This document shows, in pieces, positions 34,253 through 43,254 of a stretch of DNA of 64,000 nt. Positions within the stretch are counted from its first letter, which is position 1. Every line of letters starts with the position of its first letter. The DNA comes from Bifidobacteriaceae bacterium (GTDB lineage: Bacteria > Actinomycetota > Actinomycetes > Actinomycetales > Bifidobacteriaceae). Both the position numbers and the translations under genes were made by a program. The stretch lies in NCBI GenBank assembly GCA_022651005.1, contig JALCQD010000005.1, positions 1-64,000 on the forward strand, in the 5' to 3' direction. The notes beneath the pieces are model-generated. The model saw only the letters and a list, made by a program, of their open reading frames with translations. It ran no database searches and was not told where the DNA came from.

Positions 34253-35767
34253 ATGGCGAAATCCGATATTACCGAGACCAGTGCGGGCAAAAACTCCCCC
34301 ACAACCGCTACAGCAGACCCCGATAACTCCTCCGAGCAATCTCACGGTCTGCGTAAAAATCTCACCAACCGCCACATCCAGCTCATAGCCCTGGGCGGCG
34401 CCATCGGAACCGGACTGTTCTACGGCTCCAGCGAGTCCATTTCACTCGCCGGCCCCTCGGTGCTCCTGGCATATCTCATCGGCGGCGTCATCATCTTCCT
34501 CGTCGTGCGAGCGCTCGGCGAAATGTCGGTCGAAGACCCAAAAGCCGGAGCTTTCAGTTACTATGCCAGTGAATATTGGTCCAAGCGTGCAGGCTTCGTC
34601 TCCGGGTGGAACTACTGGTTCAATTACATTCTCGTCTCCATGGTGGAGCTCAGCGTCGTCGGCCAGTTCGTCAATTATTGGTTCCCGCAGATTCCGCAGT
34701 GGATCACAGCCTGCGTCTTCCTCGTGGGCATCACGGCAGCAAATCTGCTCGGCGTCAAGATGTTCGGCGAGTTCGAATTCTGGTTCGCCATCATCAAGGT
34801 CGTTGCAGTTATCGCGATGATTGTGGCAGGCGTCGTTGTTGTCGCCATGGCCGTCCCCGGCGTAGGCGGCGCTGTGGCGAGCTTCTCCAATCTCTTCTCG
34901 GATGGTGGCTTCTTCCCCAACGGCATCATGACGCACGTGGCAGCCGGAAAGGGCGCGTCCGGCGGGCAGTGGACCGGTTTCCTCATGGCCCTTGTGGTAG
35001 TGATGTTCAGCTTCGGAGGCGTGGAACTCATCGGCGTCACGGCTGGCGAAACCGCCGACCCCAAACACACAATTCCCAAGGCCACCAACGATATTATCTG
35101 GCGCATTCTCGTGTTCTACATCGGAGCACTCGGCGTCATCATGGCAGTGGTTCCGTGGGCGCATATCGGTCAGCCCGACGCCAACGGCACCGTCATCAGC
35201 CCCTTCGTTCAGATCTTTGATTCCATCGGAGTGAAATCGGCCGCCACGATCCTCAACTTCGTGTGCCTCACCGCTGTTGTGAGTGTTTATAACTCGGGAC
35301 TGTATTCCAACTCCCGCATGCTGTACTCGCTCGCCGAGCAGGGCAATGCACCGCGAGCGCTCTCTAAACTGTCCAAGAACGGGGTGCCGTACGTCGGCGT
35401 CCTTGCGTCAGCCGCCATTACCGCCGTCGCCGTCGTGGTTGTCTTCCTGTGGCCCGCCTTCGCGTTCAACTATCTGATGGCCATCGCCATGACCGCCGCC
35501 ATCATCAACTGGGTCATGATCATGATTACCCAACTCAAATTCCGCGCACGCCGCAAGGCTTCCGGAAATACGGAGAAACTCGACTTCCCGCTGCCGCTGC
35601 ATAGGATCACCCCATGGATTACGATTGTCTTCCTTCTTGCAGTGGTTGTGCTGATGTGCTTCTCCCCCGGCTATCTGCCAGCGGTTATCATTGGCCCGAT
35701 CTGGCTGGCGATTCTGTTGGGCGCCTATCAGATCACGCAGGTGCGAAAGAAGAAAAAGCAGCAGTAG
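34253..35767 (+). CDS. Amino-acid permease (APC superfamily, AAT type)
   Basis: 504 residues with about 12 helices. HIQLIALGGAIGTGLFYGSSESI in helix 1 and GEMSVEDPKAGAFSYYASEYW are classical signatures of the amino acid transporter (AAT) family. The ATG at 34253 with GGAAGA upstream gives the standard charged N-tail; longer frames add low-complexity sequence without a ribosome site. The substrate is not predictable beyond a neutral, aromatic or basic amino acid. A paralogue is at 36346-37800 on the opposite strand. Confidence 0.88.
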   Translation: MAKSDITETSAGKNSPTTATADPDNSSEQSHGLRKNLTNRHIQLIALGGAIGTGLFYGSSESISLAGPSVLLAYLIGGVIIFLVVRALGEMSVEDPKAGAFSYYASEYWSKRAGFVSGWNYWFNYILVSMVELSVVGQFVNYWFPQIPQWITACVFLVGITAANLLGVKMFGEFEFWFAIIKVVAVIAMIVAGVVVVAMAVPGVGGAVASFSNLFSDGGFFPNGIMTHVAAGKGASGGQWTGFLMALVVVMFSFGGVELIGVTAGETADPKHTIPKATNDIIWRILVFYIGALGVIMAVVPWAHIGQPDANGTVISPFVQIFDSIGVKSAATILNFVCLTAVVSVYNSGLYSNSRMLYSLAEQGNAPRALSKLSKNGVPYVGVLASAAITAVAVVVVFLWPAFAFNYLMAIAMTAAIINWVMIMITQLKFRARRKASGNTEKLDFPLPLHRITPWITIVFLLAVVVLMCFSPGYLPAVIIGPIWLAILLGAYQITQVRKKKKQQ

Positions 35768-35849
35768 AGTCTCATCCCCACGCACGAGGGCACGCTCGGC
35801 GCGCACAGCGCTAAGCTCGAGGAATCACATCCCAAGAAAGGGAGCCGAC

Positions 35850-36233
35850 ATGCTCGTCACCGCTATTGTTCTCATCACACTCGCCCTTGTGTTCTACACC
35901 ATCGGCGTGTGGTCGGAAAAGCGCGCGGGCATCCTCAAGCCCTGGCATGCGGTGATGTTCATTCTCGGCTTGTTGTGCGACGGATCAGGAACTTTTACCA
36001 TGTCTCTCATCGCACAGAGCGGGCAGACTATTGGCAACCCCACGCTCAATGCCGTCATGTCCGTCACTGGCACGCTCGCCCTGTTGCTCATGGCCGCGCA
36101 CGCCATCTGGGCGCTGGTTGTTCTGGGCAGGCAACGCGGCTCCGAGATGCGCGTATTCCATCGTTTTTCACTCGTCGTGTGGTGCGTGTGGCTGGTGCCG
36201 TACATCATTGGCGCCATCACGCCGATGTTCTGA
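35850..36233 (+). CDS. Small four-helix membrane protein, HsmA-like (TIGR03987 type)
   Basis: 127 residues, four hydrophobic helices. The opening MLVTAIVLITLALVFYTIG, then GVWSEK, LKPWH and GSGTFTM, resembles the TIGR03987/HsmA family. HsmA of Clostridioides difficile is a heme-binding membrane protein that buffers heme and oxidative stress; transfer of that role is tentative. The start ATG follows AAAGGGAG. It is 82 bases behind an amino-acid permease and may be co-transcribed. Confidence 0.7.
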   Translation: MLVTAIVLITLALVFYTIGVWSEKRAGILKPWHAVMFILGLLCDGSGTFTMSLIAQSGQTIGNPTLNAVMSVTGTLALLLMAAHAIWALVVLGRQRGSEMRVFHRFSLVVWCVWLVPYIIGAITPMF

Positions 36234-36345
36234 TCGCGCCGGCTACCGCGTATTCACCACTGCGTTACTCGCTGCCTCGCGTGGCGTTCCTCACGCCCGC
36301 TCGAGCGCGCTATGTCACCGCAAATACGCCACGGCTACATCGCAG

Positions 36346-37800
36346 CTACATAACGTCGCTGCCGCTCCGCTTCGCTGCAATCCGGTAGCTTGCGAACCCA
36401 AAGAGCGCGAGCCACACAAGTCCTACGACACCCGGCCAGCGCGTGTCCGAGCCAATAAACAGCGTGACATATACGAACGCGAAGAACGCAATCGCCACCA
36501 CGTCCCACACCTTATAACCTCTTAGAAGGAAACCGTCTGGGATGAAGTCAGCGCTGCGACGGTAACGATAGTGGGCCACCATCGTGAGAATGTAAATGAA
36601 AATGATCACCGCACTCGACGCGGACGAGAACAACACGAACATTCCGGAGATCTTCGGAATCGCGTTGATCACGGGAGACAGCAAAATCAGCAGCGCAGAG
36701 AAGATAATCGCGTTGGCGGGAACCGCGTTCTTGGAGACGCGTGCGGCAGGACGCAGAATGCGCGCGCTCGAGAACTGCGCCAACTGGTACAGGTGCCGCC
36801 CCGCCGAATAGAGCTGCGAATTGAGCGCCGACGCCGTGGCCGTCAGCACCACGAAGAAGACGAGTTCGGAGGCCCAATCGAGACCGGCGAATCGGAACAC
36901 CATGATGAAGGGGGAGGCGAAAGAGCCGTCGGCGTTGGGCTGGAAGAACGTCCAGGGAACGATGGCCATGATGGCCAGCAGCGCCCCTACATAGAAGATG
37001 AGAATGCGGTAGATGATCTGGTTGATGGCCTTGGGCAACACCTTGCGCGGGTTACGAGTTTCCGACACAGTGACGCCCACGAATTCGATGGTCTCGTAGG
37101 CGAAGAACACCATCTGGAACGACATGAAGAATGACATCCAGCCGTTCGGCGCGAGCTTCCATCCATTGAACAGGTTCCACAGCGAGGCCGTGCCAGCAGG
37201 CGTGGGCCTGGACCCCGGCAAAGTCTGCGCTGGATAATGATAATGCAGCACTACCATGACCACGCCAGTCACGATCATGCAGACGATGAGCGTCACCTTG
37301 ATCATGGAGAACCAGAACTCGGCCTCTCCGAACACCTTGACGGCAATGAGGTTGATCATGACGAGCGCGCCCAGGAACACCAGCTCTATAAGCCATTTCC
37401 AGCGACTGAGGTCAATGCCGAAAGAGTTAAAGAACGTCACGAAATACGTGGAGACGGCCGTAATTTCAGTCATACCGATGAGCACGAGCACGATCCAGTA
37501 GGACCATCCTGCAAAATGACCCCACCCTCTACTCACGTAGCGGCCGATGAAGTTGATGAAGGTGTGCTGGCTGGGATCGCGGTACATCATCTCGCCGATG
37601 GCGCGCATAAGAATGAACATCATGATGCCCACTGCGATATATACGAGCACGATGGAGGGGCCGGTGAGCGCGATGCTCCTGCCTGAGCCGAGGAATAGGC
37701 CGGTGCCAATGGTGCCACCGATGGCAATGAATTGGACGTGGCGATTCTTCAGACCACGCTCCATCTCGTTGTCAGCGTCCAGTTCTTCAAGCTTTTCCAT
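36346..37800 (-). CDS. Amino-acid permease (APC superfamily, AAT type)
   Basis: 484 residues, about 12 helices. HVQFIAIGGTIGTGLFLGSG in helix 1 and the conserved E in IGEMMYRDPSQHTF identify the AAT family; SETRNPRKVLPKAINQ is a further family hallmark. GGAG lies four bases ahead of the ATG. It is encoded alone on this strand with a 484-base upstream gap. Substrate cannot be assigned. Confidence 0.88.
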   Translation of the reverse strand: MEKLEELDADNEMERGLKNRHVQFIAIGGTIGTGLFLGSGRSIALTGPSIVLVYIAVGIMMFILMRAIGEMMYRDPSQHTFINFIGRYVSRGWGHFAGWSYWIVLVLIGMTEITAVSTYFVTFFNSFGIDLSRWKWLIELVFLGALVMINLIAVKVFGEAEFWFSMIKVTLIVCMIVTGVVMVVLHYHYPAQTLPGSRPTPAGTASLWNLFNGWKLAPNGWMSFFMSFQMVFFAYETIEFVGVTVSETRNPRKVLPKAINQIIYRILIFYVGALLAIMAIVPWTFFQPNADGSFASPFIMVFRFAGLDWASELVFFVVLTATASALNSQLYSAGRHLYQLAQFSSARILRPAARVSKNAVPANAIIFSALLILLSPVINAIPKISGMFVLFSSASSAVIIFIYILTMVAHYRYRRSADFIPDGFLLRGYKVWDVVAIAFFAFVYVTLFIGSDTRWPGVVGLVWLALFGFASYRIAAKRSGSDVM

Positions 37801-37983
37801 AAAACTCCATCACGCATACGGCAATCGCAGGCGTCACATCATCTCAAATTTCGCAACGTCGTGCGGTACTTTCAAAAATCTCAAGAAGCCTTAACTTATC
37901 AAGCTCACCTTGCAATTACGTAACTTTTCGGCAAGGTGTACCCGAATACTCACATAGCGAACGACGTTCCGGACCGCGACTTC

Positions 37984-38100
37984 ACGACTTTTGCGGCAAG
38001 GATTTCGATTCGCGGTTTTTAGTTTTTGATGAAAGGCGTCTTTCCAACAGACGAGCACCGCTCGTGAGCAGCCTTCTCCACGGCTTGCCGCAAAAGTCGT
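37984..38100. repeat. 117-bp element bounded by a perfect 17-bp inverted repeat
   Basis: The 17 bases at 37984-38000 are repeated inverted at 38084-38100. Between them lies a further small hairpin (ACGAGC-N3-GCTCGT, 38051-38065) and T-rich sequence. It is in the 484-base gap 37801-38284, which holds no gene. It could be a miniature inverted-repeat element or a structured RNA; no clear target-site duplication is visible. Confidence 0.6.
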
Positions 38101-38127
38101 CTTTTCAAGTTCCTCGCTTCTCGGCTC

Positions 38128-38157
38128 GGTCTTGCTTGGTCTTGCCCGGTCTTGCTT
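38128..38157. repeat. 10-bp tandem repeat, three units
   Basis: GGTCTTGCTT, GGTCTTGCCC and GGTCTTGCTT follow one another in the same intergenic gap as the 117-bp element. Confidence 0.8.
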
Positions 38158-38191
38158 GGCACGACTCTACTCACCTCAGCTCTGCACAAAA

Positions 38192-38260
38192 CCGGCCCAT
38201 CCACAGGCAGCACACGAGTGGATGGGCCGGCGGAGTGCCGTCGCTTTAAGAGGCGGCACT
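38192..38260 (-). terminator. Double hairpin terminator of the MHS gene
   Basis: Read leftward, a 7-bp hairpin (38260-38234) is followed by a perfect 13-bp GC-rich hairpin (38230-38192) and then TTTTG. They lie 25 to 93 bases after the MHS stop codon. Confidence 0.85.
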
Positions 38261-38284
38261 CTTTACTTTGCGCGAAGCATTACC

Positions 38285-39697
38285 TCAGCGACCGTCGGCA
38301 GTGCCAATGTCACCGGCGTAATCCATGTCCTTCGTCTCTTTGGTGAGAATCAGGGAGATGAGCGTCAGCACGGAAGCTCCCGCGAGGTACACGCCCACGA
38401 GCCAGGTGCCGCCGCCGGCCGCACTCCATAGAGCCACGGCGATGATCGGGGCGAGCGCCGCGCCCAGGATGGAGCTCACGTTGTACGCCACAGCGGATCC
38501 GGTGTAGCGCACATTGGTCGGGAACATCTCGGGCAGCAGCGCGCCCATCGGCCCGAAGGTGATGCCCATGAGGGTGAAGCCGAGGATCATGAAGACCTCC
38601 ACCAGCATCACCGACGCCGACTTATGAAGGAACAGCGGGAACGCTAGGCCGAACACGATGATGGCCACGGTGACCCAAATGAGCAGCTTGCGTCGTCCCA
38701 GTTTGTCGGCCCAAGGCCCCGAGATCAGGGTAAAGGCACCGAAGAAGACCACGCCAATGATCTGCATGAGCACGAAGTCCGTGTACGGAATGCCCAGACC
38801 ACCTTTCGCTCCGGCAGCTGTGCCGTACGTGAGCGAGAAGCTGGTCATGAGGTAGAAGAGCACGTACGTTGCGAGCATGGCGAAGGTTCCGAGCACCACG
38901 GCTTTGAAGTGGTGACGCAGCGTTTCGCGCAGCGGCATCTTCACGATGCGGCCCTGCGCCTCTGCCTGGCGGAAGGTTTCGGACTCGACGAGCTTCATGC
39001 GCACCCACAGGCCGATGGCCACCATCACAGACGAGAAGATGAACGGGATGCGCCATCCCCAGCTGAGGAAGGCTTCAGACTGCAGCAGCTGACTGGTGGG
39101 ATGCGGCAGCGCGAAATTAATAATAAGGAACAGGCCGTTGGCGATGACGAAGCCAAGCGGTGCGCCCAGCTGCGGGAAGGTGCCGTACCAGGCGCGCTTA
39201 TTCGCCGGTGCGTTTTCCGTTGCCACGAGAGCAGCTCCGGACCATTCACCGCCGATGGCGAATCCCTGCGTCAGGCGCAGTGCCAGCAGCAGCACGGACG
39301 CGGTGATGCCGATGTGGTTGTAGGTGGGCAGCAGGCCGATGACGAATGTGGCGATACCCATGGTGAGCAGCGATGCCACGAGGGTTGCCTTGCGGCCGCG
39401 CTTGTCGCCCATGTGGCCGTAGAACACGGCGCCGATGGGGCGCGCGACCATTGCCGCACCGAAGACTCCGAAGGAGGCCAGCAGGGCCGTGGTGTCATTG
39501 CCCGTGGGGAAGAACAGCTTCGGGAACACGAGCACGGCTGCGGTTGCGTAGACGTAAAAGTCATAGAACTCAATGGTGGTGCCCACAAGACTCGCGGCAA
39601 TGATGCGCGCGGGCGAGTTCAGCGGTTTGGCGGCCGATTTTTCAGTAGGTGATTTTGCGGACGCAAGAGACTGCGTCTCGGAGATAGCTTCAGACAT
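38285..39697 (-). CDS. MFS transporter, MHS family
   Basis: 470 residues, 12 helices. VGTTIEFYDFYVYATAA in helix 1, RPIGAVFYGHMGDKRGRK and GFAIGGEWSGAALVATENAP are MHS signatures. It is a clear paralogue of the transporter at 41454-42833, with which it brackets ilvC. GAGGAAAA precedes the ATG. Substrate unknown; relatives carry organic acids or betaine-like compounds. Confidence 0.88.
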   Translation of the reverse strand: MSEAISETQSLASAKSPTEKSAAKPLNSPARIIAASLVGTTIEFYDFYVYATAAVLVFPKLFFPTGNDTTALLASFGVFGAAMVARPIGAVFYGHMGDKRGRKATLVASLLTMGIATFVIGLLPTYNHIGITASVLLLALRLTQGFAIGGEWSGAALVATENAPANKRAWYGTFPQLGAPLGFVIANGLFLIINFALPHPTSQLLQSEAFLSWGWRIPFIFSSVMVAIGLWVRMKLVESETFRQAEAQGRIVKMPLRETLRHHFKAVVLGTFAMLATYVLFYLMTSFSLTYGTAAGAKGGLGIPYTDFVLMQIIGVVFFGAFTLISGPWADKLGRRKLLIWVTVAIIVFGLAFPLFLHKSASVMLVEVFMILGFTLMGITFGPMGALLPEMFPTNVRYTGSAVAYNVSSILGAALAPIIAVALWSAAGGGTWLVGVYLAGASVLTLISLILTKETKDMDYAGDIGTADGR

Positions 39698-40122
39698 TTT
39701 TCCTCAATGGAACACAAGCACAAGCTTCGCGCCGCTGGATGAAGGTGATATGAAGGAGTGCTTAGCGACAGAAAAACCGAATTCTTTTGGAATCAAGTAA
39801 CCGCAACATTAATTGGTTCCGCGTGGAATGTATAGGAGTATCATGCAATGTTTCAGAATATGGACGGGACACGTCTCTGCGCCCGCGGCACGGCGGCGGT
39901 TCCTGGCACGGCGGCAACTCTTGGCACAGCGACAGCCCTTGATACCTCACCAGCACCTAGACGCCCTCCCCTTAAAAAAGAGCGCGTTCCCTCTCACATA
40001 GCAGCGGCCGCCGCTCCCCTTTTGAGGGAACGGCGGCCTAAGTGTTATGTGAGGAGCCACACGAGGCGGCTCCTCAAGCTGCGACGCTAGTGCGTCAGGC
40101 GGTAATCACCGGAAGGCGATGA
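39698..40122. other. Intergenic region between ilvC and MHS gene
   Basis: Apart from the tandem hairpins of the ilvC terminator (separate entry) and the MHS ribosome site, no gene or regulatory palindrome could be supported. Short open frames here are GC-rich low-complexity sequence. Confidence 0.6.
39974..40075 (-). terminator. Tandem hairpin terminator of ilvC
   Basis: Reading leftward after ilvC, GAGGAGCC/GGCTCCTC (40075-40051) is followed by a compound hairpin with outer arms CTCACATA/TATGTGAG (39993-40000, 40046-40053) and inner arms GGCCGCCG/CGGCGGCC (40006-40013, 40031-40038). A run of six T (39979-39974) follows. Confidence 0.85.
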
Positions 40123-41172
40123 CTACTGAACCTGGGTACGAGCGATCTTGCCGTTGAACGAATCCGTCTCGTCGGCGTCGTCGCTCTGCTTGGTCCAGGA
40201 GAACATGGCGCGAAGCTTCGGACCAACGGTCTCGATGCGCAGGTTGGAGTACTCTTCCTGCAGCTTCTTGAACTTGGGAGCGCCGGCATCCTGATCGGCG
40301 ATGAACTCGCGAGCGAAGTCACCGTTCTGAATGCGCTTGAGCTGGTATTCCATGTTCTTGCGAGTGTGCTCGTCAACAACAGTGGAGGTGTAGTCGCCGT
40401 ACTGAGCGGTGTCGGAGCAAGACCAACGAGCCTTGTTCAGGCCACCCTCGATAGCGAGGTCGACCAGCATCTTGACTTCGTGGAAGACCTCGAAGTAAGC
40501 GATTTCAGGCTGGTATCCGGCGTCCGTGAGGACTTCGAAGCCCATCTCGAAGAGGTGGTTGATGCCGCCCATGAGGACGTCCTGCTCGCCGAAGAGATCG
40601 GTTTCGGTCTCTTCCTTGAAGGAGGTCTTGATGGCGCCTGCGCGCAGTGCGCCAAGAGCCTTGGCGTAAGCGAGGGTGAATGCCCAGCCGTCGCCCTGAG
40701 GATCCTGCTCCACAGCTGCGACGATCGGGACGCCACGGCCTGCTTCGTACTCACGACGGACGATGTGGCCCGGTCCCTTAGGAGCAACCATGTAGATCAT
40801 GTGGTCTGCGCTCGGCTTGATGTAGCCGTAGTGGATGTTGAAGCCGTGTGCGAAACCGACGGAAGCGTTTGGCTTCAGGTTCGGCTCGATTTCGTCCTTC
40901 CAGACGAAGCGCTGAGTCTGGTCGGGCAGCAGGATCATGACGGAATCCGCTTCCTTGACTGCATCAGCCACGGACTTGACCTCGAGGCCCTGCTCCTTGG
41001 CGTACTGCACGGACTTGGAGGTAGGACGAAGGCCGACGACGACGTCAGCGCCGGAATCACGCAGGTTGAGTGCGTGAGCGTGGCCCTGGCTGCCGTAACC
41101 GATGATGGCGATCTTCTTGCCCTTGAGGTTATTGAGATCAGCGTCCTTCTCGTACCAGATTTGTGCTGCCAT
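40123..41172 (-). CDS. ilvC: Ketol-acid reductoisomerase (class I)
   Basis: 349 residues, the short class I form, second common step of valine and isoleucine synthesis. The NADPH loop is [47 protein letters not shown] and the metal-binding DLFGEQ plus CSDTAQYGD segments are present. No ilvB/ilvN/ilvD neighbours exist here. A 281-base gap separates it from an MHS transporter whose leader carries an isoleucine attenuator; no terminator was seen in that gap, so read-through is possible but a private promoter is likely. Confidence 0.97.
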   Translation of the reverse strand: MAAQIWYEKDADLNNLKGKKIAIIGYGSQGHAHALNLRDSGADVVVGLRPTSKSVQYAKEQGLEVKSVADAVKEADSVMILLPDQTQRFVWKDEIEPNLKPNASVGFAHGFNIHYGYIKPSADHMIYMVAPKGPGHIVRREYEAGRGVPIVAAVEQDPQGDGWAFTLAYAKALGALRAGAIKTSFKEETETDLFGEQDVLMGGINHLFEMGFEVLTDAGYQPEIAYFEVFHEVKMLVDLAIEGGLNKARWSCSDTAQYGDYTSTVVDEHTRKNMEYQLKRIQNGDFAREFIADQDAGAPKFKKLQEEYSNLRIETVGPKLRAMFSWTKQSDDADETDSFNGKIARTQVQ

Positions 41173-41453
41173 TGCATTACTCCTTATATATATTTTTACT
41201 GCAAGCTACTGAATTGGTGATTCTAATGAAGAGCGAGATTCTTGAAAGCCGAGGTGTTCGGTAAAGAACCTTTCATTGCTCTGAGAAACGATTTCGTATG
41301 GTGTGCGGAATTTTGTTCCGTCACGTTCTGGTTTTGAGTATAAGCCCTCACCCGGGATGTTCCTCACGTGCGTCCATTATGTGACCCTTTCGTTAACTCT
41401 TAACGACTTGTTGATTGAGTTTTATCGAGTGAATCTGCGGTTTAGCTGTAGAT

Positions 41454-42833
41454 TTACTTTGCAAAATCAGTGTTTTTCGTCTCTTTGGCACTCAGCACTG
41501 CGACGAGGCAGCACACCGCCATGACGCCCAGGTAGACGCCCACATAGCGGACACCACCGTTTTGAGCCAGCCACGTAGCGATGGAGGGAGCGAAAGCGGC
41601 GCCCACGATAGCCGCGAGATTGTAGCCGATTCCAGCACCTGAATAACGAACGTTTGCGGGGAAGAGCTCAGGGAGGAAAGCGCCGATTGGCCCAAAGGCT
41701 ATTCCCATGAGCACGAAGCCCACGCACAGGAAGGTGAGCACCAGGCCAAAGCTGCGCGGAGTCTCAAGCAGCAGCGGGAACAGTGCGGAGAACACCACCA
41801 GGGCGATAGAGGAGAAGATGATGACGCGCTTGCGGCCCACCTTGTCGGCGTACACGCAGGACAGCACGATGAACACGGCGAACACCACGATGGATACCAT
41901 CAGCATGGCCAAGTATTCCTGCGAGGTGAAGCCCAGATGTGTGGTGCCGTACGACAGGGACCAGGTGGCGAGCGTATAGAACAGTGTGTAGGTAACAGCC
42001 ACGAGGAACGTTGCCTGCAGCACCTGGCGCCAGTTGTTCTTGAAGACTTCCCTCAGCGGCGCCTTCACTACGCGATGCTCCTGCAGAGCGAGCTTGAAAA
42101 CGGGCGTCTCTTCCATGGTGACGCGAACCGCGAGGCCGACGATGACGAGCAGTGCGGACAGCAGGAAGGGAACGCGCCATCCCCAGGAGAGCATTTGCTC
42201 GGGTGTGCAGAACGCCTCGAGCACGAAGAACGTTCCGTTGGAGAGGAAGAAGCCGATCGGAGCTCCAAGTTCGGGGAAAGCGCCATAAAGTGCGCGCTTA
42301 TCGGCAGGAGCGTTTTCGGTGGCGACCAACGCCGCGCCCGACCACTCACCGCCGAGGCCGATGCCCTGGAAGAAGCGGCATAAGCACAGAAGCGCAACGG
42401 CCCACACACCCAAGGTTGCGTAGCCGGGGAGCACGCCGATGACCACAGTTGACAGACCCATGAAGAGCAGTGAGACGACCAACGTAGTCTTGCGGCCCAT
42501 GCGATCACCAAAGTGACCGAAGATCAAGGAGCCAAGCGGACGGGCCAGGAAGGCGACCGCGAAGGTCAGCAGCGAGGCGAGCACGGCGACCGTGGGATCC
42601 GTTTCCGGGAAGAAAAGCTTCGGGAAGTAGTTCGCCGCAGCAGTGCCGTATGCGTAGAAATCATAGAACTCAATAGCGGTGCCGACCATGGAGGCCGCGA
42701 TGACCTTCTTGACCGAAGACCTCGCCATCGTTGCCGCCGCGCCCTTGACACTATCCAAGGTCTCTTTGGCTTTGCTTTCAAGGCCGGCTGATTCAGCTCC
42801 CGCTGATTCCGGCTCTGTGGTTGCCATTGCCAT
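41454..42833 (-). CDS. MFS transporter, MHS family, downstream of an Ile attenuator
   Basis: 459 residues, 12 helices; MHS hallmarks VGTAIEFYDFYAYGTAA, RPLGSLIFGHFGDRMGRK and GIGLGGEWSGAALVATENAP. The ATG at 42833 follows GGAG with six-base spacing; upstream in-frame starts are poorer. It is a paralogue of the gene at 38285-39697. The upstream leader contains a 24-codon Ile-rich peptide and a mutually exclusive terminator/antiterminator, so its expression should rise when charged isoleucyl-tRNA falls. Together with ilvC downstream this suggests transport of a branched-chain amino acid, a keto acid precursor or another ILV-related metabolite (inference). Confidence 0.88.
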   Translation of the reverse strand: MAMATTEPESAGAESAGLESKAKETLDSVKGAAATMARSSVKKVIAASMVGTAIEFYDFYAYGTAAANYFPKLFFPETDPTVAVLASLLTFAVAFLARPLGSLIFGHFGDRMGRKTTLVVSLLFMGLSTVVIGVLPGYATLGVWAVALLCLCRFFQGIGLGGEWSGAALVATENAPADKRALYGAFPELGAPIGFFLSNGTFFVLEAFCTPEQMLSWGWRVPFLLSALLVIVGLAVRVTMEETPVFKLALQEHRVVKAPLREVFKNNWRQVLQATFLVAVTYTLFYTLATWSLSYGTTHLGFTSQEYLAMLMVSIVVFAVFIVLSCVYADKVGRKRVIIFSSIALVVFSALFPLLLETPRSFGLVLTFLCVGFVLMGIAFGPIGAFLPELFPANVRYSGAGIGYNLAAIVGAAFAPSIATWLAQNGGVRYVGVYLGVMAVCCLVAVLSAKETKNTDFAK

Positions 42834-42877
42834 TGTGTACTCCATCTGTAGTGATTGCCTTTGGAGCGACACACAAC

Positions 42878-42919
42878 GGTTTGCGGAGGATTACGGCTTT
42901 TGGCCATCCGCCGCAAACC
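42878..42919. repeat. Inverted repeat in the leader of the MHS gene
   Basis: Arms 42878-42891 and 42906-42919 match at 13 of 14 positions around a 14-base loop, between the attenuator and the MHS start codon. It may be a processing or stabilising hairpin. Confidence 0.6.
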
Positions 42920-42984
42920 CATGTGCGTGATCCAAGGGCTTCCGTTCTCTCACAGAGACAGGGGATGAAGATTGTTCTAGAAAT

Positions 42985-43060
42985 AAAAAAATGCTCCAGA
43001 CCCTGCCTCAGCAGGAGTCCGAGCATTTGCGATATTGTCTGTTCGGTTCACCTGCGAGGC
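42985..43060 (-). promoter_or_regulatory. Transcription attenuator: terminator and competing antiterminator
   Basis: Read leftward, AAATGCTC (43028-43021) pairs with GAGCATTT (42996-42989) around an inner CCTGC/GCAGG stem, and seven T (42991-42985) follow: an intrinsic terminator. The segment GCCTCGCAGG (43060-43051), inside the last codons of the leader peptide, is complementary to CCTGCTGAGGC (43015-43005) in the terminator with one bulge, giving an antiterminator. A ribosome reaching the stop codon would mask it; one stalled at the Ile codons would leave it free. Confidence 0.85.
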
Positions 43061-43122
43061 GTGATAATAATTCGACCGGAAATCAAAGCAATAATCGCTT
43101 GAATCGAAACCTGACCACGCAT
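43048..43122 (-). CDS. Isoleucine-rich leader peptide (attenuator)
   Basis: A 24-codon frame with ATG 43122, stop 43048 and an excellent ribosome site (AGGGAGGT, eight bases upstream). It encodes MRGQVSIQAIIALISG followed by RIIITPRR: seven isoleucines, with Ile-Ile and Ile-Ile-Ile runs. Its last codons form one arm of an antiterminator, and an intrinsic terminator follows. This is the textbook design of a ribosome-stalling leader sensing charged isoleucyl-tRNA. Such leaders normally precede ilv biosynthetic operons; here the next gene is an MHS transporter, with ilvC after it. Confidence 0.85.
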   Translation of the reverse strand: MRGQVSIQAIIALISGRIIITPRR

Positions 43123-43227
43123 AGCGGTGAACCTCCCTTCCAAAACTCAAGAACTCGAAGTAGTCACGAACACCGAAGTGCTCGAATGCCCTTGAACATA
43201 AGCGCGGAAGTTTGAGGGCACAAACTG

Positions 43228-43244
43228 CGTCCACTATGTGGACG
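43228..43244. promoter_or_regulatory. Palindromic operator at the leader transcript start
   Basis: CGTCCAC-TAT-GTGGACG is a perfect 7-bp inverted repeat lying a few bases downstream of the predicted start of the leader transcript. It suits a repressor acting on top of the attenuator; I cannot name the protein with confidence. Confidence 0.55.
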
Positions 43245-43254
43245 TTTGAAATCT

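Noticed and set aside
39762..40090. Short frames between the MHS gene and ilvC
   Set aside because: Low-complexity Ala/Thr/Arg/Pro sequence running through the ilvC terminator hairpins; no start signals.
42977..43234. 85-residue frame on the minus strand over the Ile leader
   Set aside because: It overlaps the terminator and has no ribosome site; the 24-codon frame in another phase has both a ribosome site and the attenuator logic.
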